Counted from the stretch's first letter, positions 7,978-15,508 are shown. The stretch: DNA of 64,000 nt from Poindextera sp036494815 (GCA_036494815.1 DASXNV010000018.1:1-64000); one strand, 5' to 3'. The notes: generated by a model from the sequence alone, not told the origin. Program-made: numbers and translations.

Positions 7978-8922
7978 CTATTTGCCGGCGGCGGTCAGGG
8001 CGTCCATCAGTTCAGGGATGGCGGTCTTGTAGTCTGCCACCAGGCCATAGTCCGCGACCTGGAAGATCGGCGCGTCGGCGTCCTTGTTGATGGCCACGAT
8101 GACCTTGGAGTCCTTCATGCCCGCCAGGTGCTGGATGGCGCCGGAGATGCCCACGGCGATATAGAGCTGCGGCGCGACCACCTTGCCGGTCTGGCCGACC
8201 TGGTAGTCGTTGGGGGCATAGCCCGCATCCACCGCCGCGCGACTGGCGCCCACCGCCGCGCCGAGCTTATCGGCCAGGGGTTCGATCACCCGGTGAAATT
8301 CCTCGGCCGAGCCCATGGCCCGTCCGCCCGAGACCACGATCTTGGCCGCGGCCAGTTCGGGGCGGTCGGACTTGACGATCTCGTCGGAGACGAAATGGGT
8401 CTTGGGCGCGCCGGCGCCGGCGCCGACCTTTTCGATGGCCGCCGTACCGCCTTCGCCGGCCGCCTTAAAGGCGGTGGCGCGCACGGTGATGACCTTCTTG
8501 GCGTCGGACGACTGGATCGTCTCCAGCGCGTTGCCGGCATAGATCGGCCGCACGAAGGTGTCATTGCTGACCACTTCGATAATTTCCGAGATCGGCGCCA
8601 CGTCCAGCTTGGCGGCGACCCGGGGGGCGAAGTTCTTGCCCACAGCGGTGGCCGGAATCAGGATGGCGTCATAACCGCCGGCCAGGGCCAGAACCGCGTC
8701 GGCCATGGCCTCGGCGATCTGTTTGCCCAGGGCGTCGCTTTCGGCCACCAAGACCTTGCGCACGCCTTCGACCTTGGCCGCGGCGGCGGCAACGGCGTCG
8801 ACGCCCTGGCCGGCCACCAGAACGTCCACATCGCCCGACAGGGCCAGGGCGGCGGTGACGGTCTTGTGGGTGTTGTCCTTCAGCGACGCATTGTCGTGAT
8901 CGGCGACGACGAGAACAGCCAT
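7978..8922 (-). CDS. etfA: Electron transfer flavoprotein alpha subunit
   Basis: 314 aa. EtfA holds the FAD that accepts electrons from acyl-CoA dehydrogenases and passes them to ETF-ubiquinone oxidoreductase. The C-terminal FAD-binding domain is clear: VSGGRAMGSAEEF, GASRAAVDAGY, QVGQTGKVVAPQLYIAVG, ISGAIQH and AINKDADAPIF. The start overlaps the etfB stop by one base (TGATG), so the two are a coupled etfBA operon ending at the terminator at 7918-7950. It serves the acyl-CoA dehydrogenases encoded here and elsewhere. Confidence 0.97.
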   Translation of the reverse strand: MAVLVVADHDNASLKDNTHKTVTAALALSGDVDVLVAGQGVDAVAAAAAKVEGVRKVLVAESDALGKQIAEAMADAVLALAGGYDAILIPATAVGKNFAPRVAAKLDVAPISEIIEVVSNDTFVRPIYAGNALETIQSSDAKKVITVRATAFKAAGEGGTAAIEKVGAGAGAPKTHFVSDEIVKSDRPELAAAKIVVSGGRAMGSAEEFHRVIEPLADKLGAAVGASRAAVDAGYAPNDYQVGQTGKVVAPQLYIAVGISGAIQHLAGMKDSKVIVAINKDADAPIFQVADYGLVADYKTAIPELMDALTAAGK

Positions 8923-9671
8923 CAGATAACCCCCGCTTCAGTCTTCAGCTTGGCCACCAGTTCGGCGGCGTTTTCGACCTTCACGCCGGCGGTGCGCTTG
9001 GCCGGCTCGGTCACTTTCAGCACTTTCAGATGGCCGGCCAGGTCGACGCCGTAGTCGGCGGCGGGCTTGGCGTCGATCGGCTTCTTCTTGGCCTTCATGA
9101 TGTTGGGCAGGCTGGCGTAGCGCGGCTCGTTCAGGCGCAGGTCGGCGGTGATCACCGCCGGCAGGTCGAGCTCCAGGGTCTGCAGGCCGCCATCCACTTC
9201 ACGGGTCACCTTGGCCTTGTCGCCGGCGATCTCTATCTTGGAGGCGTAGGTGGCTTGCGGCCAGTCCAGCAGGGCCGACAGCATCTGGCCCACGGCGTTG
9301 TTGTCGCCGTCGATAGCCTGCTTGCCCATCAGCACCAGGCCGGGCTGCTCCTCGGCGACCACGGCCTTCAGCAGCTTGGCCACTTCCAGGGGTTCGACGT
9401 CCACGTCGCTCTGCACCAGGATGCCGCGATCGGCGCCCATGGCCAGGGCGGTGCGGATGGTTTCCTGCGCCTGCTGCGGGCCGATGGAGACGACCACGAT
9501 TTCCGTGGCGATCCCCTTTTCCTTCAGGCGCACGGCCTCTTCCACCGCGATCTCGCAGAAGGGGTTCATGGACATCTTGACGTTGGCCAGATCCACGCCC
9601 GTCTGGTCGGGCTTGACCCGAACCTTCACGTTATAATCGATAACCCGTTTGACCGGGACCAGAACCTTCAT
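8922..9671 (-). CDS. etfB: Electron transfer flavoprotein beta subunit
   Basis: 249 aa, usual length. It begins MKVLVPVKRVIDYNVKVRV. It carries the beta-subunit signature region (about 125-185: VLMGKQAIDGDNNAVGQMLS, later VTREVDGGLQTLELDLPAVI), which binds AMP and docks on the alpha subunit. It is the first gene of etfBA. The 194-base gap to the next gene upstream must hold its promoter. Confidence 0.97.
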   Translation of the reverse strand: MKVLVPVKRVIDYNVKVRVKPDQTGVDLANVKMSMNPFCEIAVEEAVRLKEKGIATEIVVVSIGPQQAQETIRTALAMGADRGILVQSDVDVEPLEVAKLLKAVVAEEQPGLVLMGKQAIDGDNNAVGQMLSALLDWPQATYASKIEIAGDKAKVTREVDGGLQTLELDLPAVITADLRLNEPRYASLPNIMKAKKKPIDAKPAADYGVDLAGHLKVLKVTEPAKRTAGVKVENAAELVAKLKTEAGVI

Positions 9672-9865
9672 TGGCTTTCACGCCCTCAGCGTTGGAAAAA
9701 TGGACGAATGGCGCAATCTGGCGCCGCACCTGCGAAAAGCGCGGCAAACTGACAATGGAGCCTTGGCCTGTCAACGCGCGCGCGCGAATTGTTGCATAAG
9801 TCTGTTGCCGGCCAGCCAGCCGCCATGGCTTGCGGACCAGTCCTTGAGGTTTCTATAGAGCTTAG

Positions 9866-10120
9866 ATGAAAAGCAATATCCCCAAGATCCGCCTCGGCTT
9901 CTTGATCCTGTTCGCGGTCCTGTGCGCAGCCATGATCACCTATCAGATCATGTATGTCTGGCCGGCCCAGCGCTGCGAGGCCGTGGGCGACTGGTGGGAT
10001 CCGCGCGACCGGGTCTGCGCGGTGCCGATCCCGATCTCGCAGTTCACCGGCCGCAAGATCGACGGCAAGCTGGTGGTGACCCCGAACGCGCAGAAAACGC
10101 CAGTAAGGCCCGCCCGCTAA
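9866..10120 (+). CDS. Small single-span membrane protein of unknown function
   Basis: 84 aa. One transmembrane helix (about 9-30, LGFLILFAVLCAAMITYQIMY) is followed by a periplasmic-type tail with two Cys (CEAVGDWWDPRDRVC), probably a disulfide loop. Coding character is good, but the ribosome binding site is weak and I know no family. It is divergent from etfB. Its stop codon overlaps the stop of the cobalamin adenosyltransferase gene on the other strand by 4 bases. Confidence 0.6.
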   Translation: MKSNIPKIRLGFLILFAVLCAAMITYQIMYVWPAQRCEAVGDWWDPRDRVCAVPIPISQFTGRKIDGKLVVTPNAQKTPVRPAR

Positions 10121-10689
10121 GCCCCCCGCGTCGCCCCGGGCGCCCAGAGAACGTCACCGGCCCCCTTGGCGTTGGCCCATCGCGACGCCACGAACAACAG
10201 GTCCGACAACCGGTTGAGATAGCGCAGCGCCGGTTCGCTCACCTGATCGCCGTCGCGCGCCACCAGCCGCACAGCCTCGCGCTCGGCCCGCCGGGAGACG
10301 GTGCGCGCCAGATGCAGGGCGGCGGCCGCCGGTGAGCCGCCCGGCAGGACGAAGGACGTCAGCGGCGCCAGGTCCTGGTTCAGAAGGTCGATCTCGCGCT
10401 CGAGCCGATCCACCTGGCCTTGGACGATGCGCAGCGCGCCGGGATGGTCGCCCGGCGTGGCCAGGTCGGCGCCGAGATCGAACAGCTCGTTCTGGATTCG
10501 CCCCAGCATGGGATCGAGCACCGCATCGCCGCTGGTGTGCAGCCGCACCAGGCCCAGACAGCCGTTGGTCTCGTCCACTGCGCCATAGGCTTCCACCCGC
10601 AGATCGGATTTCGAGACCTGGGCGCCACTGGCCAGGCGGGTGTGACCTTTGTCACCCGTGCGGGTATAGATTCGGTTGAGCGTGACCAT
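10117..10689 (-). CDS. PduO-type cob(I)yrinic acid a,c-diamide adenosyltransferase
   Basis: 190 aa. The family hallmarks are the N-terminal ATP-binding segment IYTRTGDKGHTRL (about 7-19), YGAVDETN (35-42), and the helix containing SRRAEREAV. It transfers adenosyl from ATP to cob(I)alamin, making coenzyme B12 for mutases such as methylmalonyl-CoA mutase. That fits the acyl-CoA metabolism around it. It stands alone here, with no cobalamin biosynthesis genes adjacent. Confidence 0.92.
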   Translation of the reverse strand: MVTLNRIYTRTGDKGHTRLASGAQVSKSDLRVEAYGAVDETNGCLGLVRLHTSGDAVLDPMLGRIQNELFDLGADLATPGDHPGALRIVQGQVDRLEREIDLLNQDLAPLTSFVLPGGSPAAAALHLARTVSRRAEREAVRLVARDGDQVSEPALRYLNRLSDLLFVASRWANAKGAGDVLWAPGATRGA

Positions 10690-10776
10690 GACGCCATCGG
10701 CCTCCAGACTAAAATCGCTTCCGCATGAAACGATCCGGCTCGTTGAGTGTTTCGGTTGTTCGCGGGGTGTCTCGGG

Positions 10777-10977
10777 CTAGTGACGCCGACCGAACCAGTA
10801 TGCGGCGACCAGGACGATCACCGCGACAAACTGAAGCAGGACCCGAAGTCGCATCAGCTTATTGGAGTAGGAGCGTCCGAAATCGCCCCCCTTGAACAGT
10901 GCGAATATGCCGAAGGCGAGGGTGACCAGCACTGCGCCCAGGGCTATCGGAATAAGGAAATTGAAGGGGCTCGTCAT
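10777..10977 (-). CDS. HIG1-domain twin-transmembrane protein
   Basis: 66 aa with two hydrophobic helices (about 6-29 and 45-62) joined by the loop FKGGDFGRSYSNKLMRLRVLLQ. The SNKLMRLRVLLQ stretch matches the hypoxia-induced-protein (HIG1) domain, whose members associate with respiratory supercomplexes in mitochondria and occur as short proteins in alphaproteobacteria. It is 87 bases upstream of the adenosyltransferase gene on the same strand and may share its transcript. Confidence 0.78.
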   Translation of the reverse strand: MTSPFNFLIPIALGAVLVTLAFGIFALFKGGDFGRSYSNKLMRLRVLLQFVAVIVLVAAYWFGRRH

Positions 10978-11301
10978 CGCGCCAGTCTAGTCGGCGCCCG
11001 CGTCCGGCGCCACCAAAGTCTCCTGGGGCGGGGCTCAACTTGAATTTTCGCGTTATTACGTGTAATGTAAACCAATTCGGCCAAGAGAGCCGACCGGGTC
11101 CTTCTATGACCCCAACGAAGTTCCCAACCATGAATGTGCGGCGATCCGACGCTGGGGCGGGCGGTCGCAGCGCATTTTCTTGTGTTGTCTCGTATCTGTC
11201 ATTCCCGTTGCAGTCGAATGACACCTTGTACAGAGCAGCTCGGCCTGAAGCAGCCGGCGTCGTTCTTGGGTTAGCTTCGCTTCGCAACTCTGGATTCCTT
11301 G
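10978..11301. other. Divergent intergenic region, HIG1 gene to TetR gene
   Basis: 324 bases with no credible gene. Near the middle, 11055-11066, is ATTAC-GT-GTAAT, a short AT-rich inverted repeat set in otherwise GC-rich DNA. It is a candidate operator for the TetR gene or a promoter element of the HIG1 gene. Nothing else distinctive is visible. Confidence 0.45.
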
Positions 11302-11952
11302 ATGAACCATCGTCCTTCTCAGGCCATTGCGGCCTTCAGCGAACAGCCGCTTACGCGTCGCGCCATGGCCAAGCAACGGACCCGCGAGAAGCTGCTCGAC
11401 GCTGCCCGCCGGCTGTTCGCCGAGCGCGGCTATGAGGCCGCCACGGTGCGCGATATCGCCGCCGCCGCCGACCTGTCCACTGGCGCCGTCTTCGCCAGCT
11501 TTTCAGACAAAGCGGATCTCTTCACCGAGGTGATCATCTCCGACTATCAAACCCTCAGCGACCGCATGGCTGAGATCGATGTGAGCGGCAGTTCGGTGCG
11601 CGACGGCCTGATGAAGATCTTCAGAGCCGCCTATCAATGCCATCTTGAACAGCTGGGCCTTATTCGCGCGGCGATCAGCTTCTCCTGGCAGCGCGATGCC
11701 CACGCCGAGAAGCGCAGCCGCCAGGGCATGAAGCTCCTGCTGTCGCTGCTGGCCAACGTCCTTGGCCAAGGCGTGAAATCGGGCGAGCTGTCCGAACAGC
11801 TGGACCTGCGCCTGACCACGGAAATCCTCTGGGATTGCTATATGGCCAATTACCGGCGGGCCATTTTTGACGAATGGGACGCCGAGGCTCTGAGCGCCCG
11901 CCTGTCGGCTCAGATCGACGTGGTTCTGGCGGGCTTTCGCGCAGCCGCGTGA
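11302..11952 (+). CDS. TetR/AcrR family transcriptional regulator
   Basis: 216 aa from ATG 11302 (an in-frame TTG precedes it directly; ATG 11365 is another option). The helix-turn-helix domain spans about residues 28-72: LLDAARRLFAERGYEAATVR, DIAAAADLSTGAVFASFSDK. The C-terminal ligand-binding part has no recognisable specificity. A second, related TetR gene follows 108 bases downstream, and the two share the ...VFA.FSDKA.. region. Neither has an adjacent efflux pump. An enoyl-CoA hydratase gene lies next in line, so a role in acyl-CoA sensing is plausible but inferred. Confidence 0.88.
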   Translation: MNHRPSQAIAAFSEQPLTRRAMAKQRTREKLLDAARRLFAERGYEAATVRDIAAAADLSTGAVFASFSDKADLFTEVIISDYQTLSDRMAEIDVSGSSVRDGLMKIFRAAYQCHLEQLGLIRAAISFSWQRDAHAEKRSRQGMKLLLSLLANVLGQGVKSGELSEQLDLRLTTEILWDCYMANYRRAIFDEWDAEALSARLSAQIDVVLAGFRAAA

Positions 11953-12060
11953 TCCCTGGCTGGGGGATAGCGCCGTCTTCGGTTTGAATTTGGACACCTG
12001 GGGTCTGGGCGCTTTTAGGTCCTGATGATGGGTTCGTGGGGCCGAAAGCCCTTCGTTTGA

Positions 12061-12678
12061 ATGAGGTTGATCTTGGCGCTGCTGCAGCTGCGCCCGCAGG
12101 CCGCGCGCGAAGACGTGTTGGCTGCGGCGCGCGACGTTTTTGAAGACCGGGGCTATGCCGACGCGTCGATCCGCCTGATCGCCGAGCGCGCCGGCGTCTC
12201 GATCAGCAGCGTGTTCGCCGATTTCAGCGACAAGGCCGAAATCCTGGGCCACGTGCTGACCGACGGATTCGCCGCCCTCAATGACGAATTTGACCAGATC
12301 TCCCAGTCCGCGTGCGGGGCGAGCGTCGATCGCCTGCGCGCCATCCTGAACGCTCACCACGATGTGGAGACCCGGCGGGCGCAGCTGTTTCTGACCATCG
12401 TCGGCGGACCAGAGGCCAAGGCCACGGCGGAACCCCTGACGCCGCCCTGCAGCGACCCTGGCCTGCGCAACGCGCTGACTGAGGCCCTGCGGTCGGGCCA
12501 GCGGCGCGGCGAGGTGCGGCCTGACGCCGATCTCGACTCCTTTGTCGACACACTACTCGCGGTCTATGCCTGGAACTACCGGCTGGCCGCCAGAACCGGC
12601 GCGGAGGCCCAGCATCAGGTCGCGTTGATGGACCAGCAGATTGGCGGGCTATTCGACAGCGTGGCCGCCTCGGTATAG
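12061..12678 (+). CDS. TetR/AcrR family transcriptional regulator, paralogue
   Basis: 205 aa. The N-terminal helix-turn-helix (about 13-58: VLAAARDVFEDRGYADASIR, LIAERAGVSISSVFADFSDK) closely resembles that of the preceding TetR gene, while the C-terminal halves differ. A stop codon lies immediately before the ATG, which fixes the upstream limit. There is no clear ribosome binding site. The ligand is unknown. With the enoyl-CoA hydratase gene 160 bases downstream, it is a candidate regulator of fatty acid catabolism. Confidence 0.85.
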   Translation: MRLILALLQLRPQAAREDVLAAARDVFEDRGYADASIRLIAERAGVSISSVFADFSDKAEILGHVLTDGFAALNDEFDQISQSACGASVDRLRAILNAHHDVETRRAQLFLTIVGGPEAKATAEPLTPPCSDPGLRNALTEALRSGQRRGEVRPDADLDSFVDTLLAVYAWNYRLAARTGAEAQHQVALMDQQIGGLFDSVAASV

Positions 12679-12708
12679 GCCTTGGTCAAGCCGGCGAGGG
12701 CGGGTTGA

Positions 12709-12809
12709 GGAAAAGTGCGAAGCGGTTTTCCGCCCGCAACCCGCTCTAAACATTAGGATCGATCACGTCTTATGATTTTGGATTGATTCAATCCAAAATC
12801 ATCGTGATC
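12709..12809. repeat. Composite intergenic palindromic repeat
   Basis: Two symmetrical parts. The first is GGAAAA (12709-12714) facing TTTTCC (12726-12731). The second is a perfect 15-base inverted repeat, ATGATTTTGGATTGA (12772-12786) and its complement (12788-12802), around a single T. The second is extended by GATCACG (12761-12767) and CGTGATC (12803-12809) after a 4-base bulge. AT-rich arms of this length are unlike the local base composition. The form is that of a dispersed alphaproteobacterial repeat. It also sits just 29 bases before the enoyl-CoA hydratase start and could act in its 5' leader. Confidence 0.75.
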
Positions 12810-12837
12810 CAGAGCCGGCAGGACAAGGAGCCTGGTC

Positions 12838-13638
12838 ATGAGCCTCGTGACTGCTGAGCGCCGAGGCGGCGCCCTGATCCTCCGCTACGCCAACCCTCCG
12901 CTGGGCACGATGACGGCCGCAGGCGCCGAAGAGATGCTGGCGGCGGTCACGTCAGCGGGCGCCGATCCCTCTGTGCGCTGTCTGGTGATCACCGGCGGGC
13001 TGCAGGACGTCTTCATCCGCCATTACGACGTCGCCGAGTTGACCGGGCTGGGCCAGATGCTGGCCGAGCGCCCCCTGCCGCCACCGTCCGACGCCCCGCC
13101 CACCAGCGGCTATCTGGCTCTGGTCGATCGGATCGCCGCCCTCGACATCCCCGTCATCGCCGCCATCAACGGCCTGTGCATGGGTGGCGGGTTCGAGCTG
13201 GCCCTGGCCTGCGATATCCGCATCGCCGGAACGGCCGTGACCTCCATCGGCCTGCCCGAGACCCGGGTCGGCCTGTTTCCCGGCGGAGGCGGGACCCAGC
13301 GCCTGCCGCGCATCATCGGCGAGGCCCGCGCCCTGGAGATGATCCTGCGCGGCCGGGTGGTGAATGGCGAGGCCTCGGCCGAGCTCGGCCTGGTCCACGA
13401 AGCCGTCGATGATCCTCTTGCCCGAGCCCTGGACATCGCCGCCGAATTCGAGGTGCGGCCGGCCGAGGGCCTGGCCTATGCCAAGCGCCTTATCCGCGGG
13501 GCTTTGGACCGGCCCCTTTCGGAGGGGTCCGTCCTCGAGCGCCGGGCTTTCCTGGAGGTCGTGCGGCTGCCCTCGGCGGTCGCGGCGATGCGCTCGTCTC
13601 TCGAAGACGCCCCTCTGGGGACCCGCGAGCCGTCTTAG
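12838..13638 (+). CDS. Enoyl-CoA hydratase/isomerase family protein
   Basis: 266 aa crotonase-fold protein. The oxyanion-hole segments are present, including INGLCMGGGFELALACD (about 111-127), followed by GLPETRVGLFPGGGGTQRLPR with the usual catalytic Glu position and the C-terminal trimerisation part. It probably hydrates 2-enoyl-CoA in beta-oxidation, but members of this fold vary in reaction. A ribosome binding site (ACAAGGAG) is clear. Its last 149 bases are overlapped antisense by the pseudouridine synthase gene. Confidence 0.9.
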   Translation: MSLVTAERRGGALILRYANPPLGTMTAAGAEEMLAAVTSAGADPSVRCLVITGGLQDVFIRHYDVAELTGLGQMLAERPLPPPSDAPPTSGYLALVDRIAALDIPVIAAINGLCMGGGFELALACDIRIAGTAVTSIGLPETRVGLFPGGGGTQRLPRIIGEARALEMILRGRVVNGEASAELGLVHEAVDDPLARALDIAAEFEVRPAEGLAYAKRLIRGALDRPLSEGSVLERRAFLEVVRLPSAVAAMRSSLEDAPLGTREPS

Positions 13639-14641
13639 ACGTCTTGGGCGGCGCGTGTGACACCCGCTTCTTGGGCTTGGCCCAGCCGGGTTTGTATTCG
13701 GTCTTTGGCGCGGCCGGCTTGGCCGTCACCGTCGACGCCGTCTTGGCCACGGCGCCCGGCTTGCCGCGACGCAGGCCGCCATCGCCGCGCACCTCGGCGA
13801 CCCCGACGCCTGCGCGAGCCGTACGGGAGCCGGTCGGCAGGGAGTCCGGCGCGATATAGGCGGCCAATTGCTCGCGAATCACCCGGGGCCCCACCTCCTC
13901 GACCTCGCCGACCTCCAGGGTTCCCAGCTGGAACGTGCCGTAGGACAGGCGGATCAGGCGGTTAACGATCAGGCCCAGGGCTTCGAGCACCTTGCGGACC
14001 TCACGGTTCTTGCCCTCCGACAGGGTGACGGTGATCCACAGGTTGACGCCGGTGGCGCCCTCCTTGGCCTTGTCCAGCCGCGCCTCGATCGGGCCGTAGT
14101 GTACACCCTCCACCGTGATGCCGTTTTGCAGGGTGTCGAGCTGTTCCTGGGTGGTGCGCCCCCGCGCCCGGGCGCGATAACGGCGCACCAGGCCGCTGGC
14201 CGGCAGTTCCAGGGCCCGAGCCAGCGCCCCGTCATTGGTCAGCAGCAGCAGGCCTTCGGAATTTAGGTCGAGCCGGCCGATGGAGATCACCCGCGGCAGG
14301 TCCGCCGGCAGATGCTCGAACACGGTGGGCCGGCCCTTGGGGTCGCGGTGGGTTGTCACCAAGCCCGGGGGCTTGTGATAGCGCCAGACACGGGTCGGCT
14401 CGGCCTCGCCCACCGGCGCGCCATCCACGGTCAACCGATCGTCTGGACCTACCTTGATGGCGGGCGTGGTCAGGACCTGGCCGTTCAGCGCCACCCGGCC
14501 GGCGGCGATCAGTTTCTCCACGTCCCGGCGCGAGGCGACCCCCGCCCGGGCCAGGACCTTGGCGACACGTTCGCCGTCCTCGGCGGTGGAGGCTTGACCG
14601 GAGACGGAACCGGCGATTGGGTTGAAAGCATGATCGACCAT
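13490..14641 (-). CDS. RsuA/RluB family rRNA pseudouridine synthase with long basic tail
   Basis: 383 aa. An S4 RNA-binding domain (about 23-75, RVAKVLARAGVASRRDVEKL) precedes the synthase domain, whose catalytic Asp125 lies in GRLDLNSEGLLLL. NREVRKVLEALG and IRLSYG are also typical. After about residue 275 comes a roughly 100-residue low-complexity tail rich in Lys, Arg, Pro and Ala. Such basic tails occur in alphaproteobacterial homologues. The final ~49 codons run antisense through the 3' end of the enoyl-CoA hydratase gene, so the stop may have been lost and replaced downstream. The start at 14641 overlaps the divergent tadA start by 12 bases. Confidence 0.88.
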   Translation of the reverse strand: MVDHAFNPIAGSVSGQASTAEDGERVAKVLARAGVASRRDVEKLIAAGRVALNGQVLTTPAIKVGPDDRLTVDGAPVGEAEPTRVWRYHKPPGLVTTHRDPKGRPTVFEHLPADLPRVISIGRLDLNSEGLLLLTNDGALARALELPASGLVRRYRARARGRTTQEQLDTLQNGITVEGVHYGPIEARLDKAKEGATGVNLWITVTLSEGKNREVRKVLEALGLIVNRLIRLSYGTFQLGTLEVGEVEEVGPRVIREQLAAYIAPDSLPTGSRTARAGVGVAEVRGDGGLRRGKPGAVAKTASTVTAKPAAPKTEYKPGWAKPKKRVSHAPPKTSKTARGSPEGRLRETSASPRPPRAAARPPGKPGARGRTPPKGAGPKPRG

Positions 14642-15154
14642 GATCTTCGCACCATGCGCATTGCGCTCGAACTGGCGCAAGCCGCAGCCGATGCCGGAGA
14701 GGCGCCGATCGGGGCGGTGATCGTCGATCCGGCCACCGGCGAGGTCATAGCCAGCGCCCACAACGCCCCCATCGCCCGGCACGACCCCACCGCCCATGCC
14801 GAGATCCTGGCCCTGCGCCAGGCCGGCGAGGTCCTGGGCAACTACCGGCTCACGGACCTGACCCTGGTGGTGACGCTTGAGCCCTGCGCCATGTGCGCCG
14901 GCGCCATCAGCCACGCCCGCATCGGCCGCGTCGTCTTCGGCGCCGAGGACCCCAAGGGCGGCGCGGTGGTGCATGGGGCGAAGGTGTTCGATCAGCCGAC
15001 CTGCCACTGGCGGCCGCAGGTGCTGGGCGGGGTGCTGGCCGAGGAGAGCGCGGAGATGCTGAAGGGGTTTTTCAGGGCGAGGCGGGGGAAGAAGAACCAA
15101 AAACCCGATCATCCCGGTGAATACCGGGATCCAGATCCTAGGGCTCCGACCTGA
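14630..15154 (+). CDS. tadA: tRNA-specific adenosine deaminase
   Basis: 174 aa. The zinc-dependent deaminase motif is complete: HAE (56-58) with the proton-shuttling Glu, and PCAMC (85-89). TadA converts A34 to inosine in tRNA-Arg(ACG). ATG 14630 gives the usual MxxHDxxxMRIAL opening; ATG 14654 is an alternative that would avoid overlap with the divergent pseudouridine synthase gene. The C-terminal 16 or so residues are encoded by a palindromic repeat at 15108-15137, so the native tail seems to have been replaced by an insertion. Confidence 0.93.
   Translation: MIDHDLRTMRIALELAQAAADAGEAPIGAVIVDPATGEVIASAHNAPIARHDPTAHAEILALRQAGEVLGNYRLTDLTLVVTLEPCAMCAGAISHARIGRVVFGAEDPKGGAVVHGAKVFDQPTCHWRPQVLGGVLAEESAEMLKGFFRARRGKKNQKPDHPGEYRDPDPRAPT
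15108..15137. repeat. Palindromic repeat, left copy beside the GIY-YIG gene
   Basis: The core is ATCCCGGTGAATACCGGGAT, 15111-15130, an 8-bp stem with a GAAT loop, followed by CCAGATC. A second copy of the whole unit lies inverted at 15457-15486 with one transition in the core. The left copy is inside the 3' end of tadA and contains a GTG that could serve as an early start for the nuclease gene. Confidence 0.85.
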
Positions 15155-15155
15155 A

Positions 15156-15443
15156 TTGTCTTTCTACGTTTACATCGTCGCCAACCACCGCAACAGAACC
15201 CTCCATGTCGGCATGGCCGACGACCTGTCCCGACGCATCTGGGAACACAAATCCAAGACTCTCAAAGGCTTCACCGCCAAATGCGGCTGCGATCAACTGG
15301 TCTGGTCCGAGGTCTGTGACACACGCGACGCTGCGTTCGCCCGCGAGCGCCAAGTCAAGGAATGGCGCCGCAGCTGGAAACTGATGCTGATCGAACAAGG
15401 CAATCCGGACTTGGCAAACCTCTACGAGACCCTCAACCAATAG
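15156..15443 (+). CDS. Small GIY-YIG domain nuclease-like protein
   Basis: 95 aa from TTG 15156, or 108 aa from GTG 15117, which lies within the flanking repeat. The protein is a single GIY-YIG domain: FYVYIVANHRNRTLHVGMAD takes the place of the GIY...YIG strands, then DLSRRIWEHK carries the conserved Arg, and a Glu-containing stretch (QLVWSEVCDT) and a basic helix (RQVKEWRRSWK) follow. It belongs to the short YhbQ/UPF0213-like group, whose role is unsettled. It is bounded on both sides by inverted palindromic repeats, 14 bases beyond its stop on the right, which hints at a mobile or repeat-processing function. Confidence 0.85.
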   Translation: MSFYVYIVANHRNRTLHVGMADDLSRRIWEHKSKTLKGFTAKCGCDQLVWSEVCDTRDAAFARERQVKEWRRSWKLMLIEQGNPDLANLYETLNQ

Positions 15444-15456
15444 GCCGGCGCCATAC

Positions 15457-15486
15457 GATCTGGATCCCGGTATTCGCCGGGATGAG
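15457..15486. repeat. Palindromic repeat, right copy beside the GIY-YIG gene
   Basis: The complementary strand of this segment matches the left copy at 15108-15137 at nearly every position. The local hairpin is ATCCCGG (15464-15470), a 6-base loop and CCGGGAT (15477-15483). It lies 14 bases after the nuclease stop codon, in opposite orientation to the left copy. Confidence 0.85.
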
Positions 15487-15508
15487 CGAGAAATGATCGG
15501 CTGCTTGC

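Larger units (their letters stand above)
15108..15486. mobile_element. Candidate GIY-YIG/palindrome unit
   Basis: A 379-base unit consists of a small GIY-YIG nuclease gene enclosed by two inverted copies of one palindromic repeat. There is no transposase and no obvious target duplication. The unit begins inside the tadA reading frame. A gene-less pair of the same repeat type occurs at 23357-23443. Mobility is an inference from the arrangement. Confidence 0.5.

Noticed and set aside
11040..11435. Possible small gene before the first TetR gene
   Set aside because: No ribosome binding site, no protein-like pattern, and it overlaps the TetR N-terminus in another frame.
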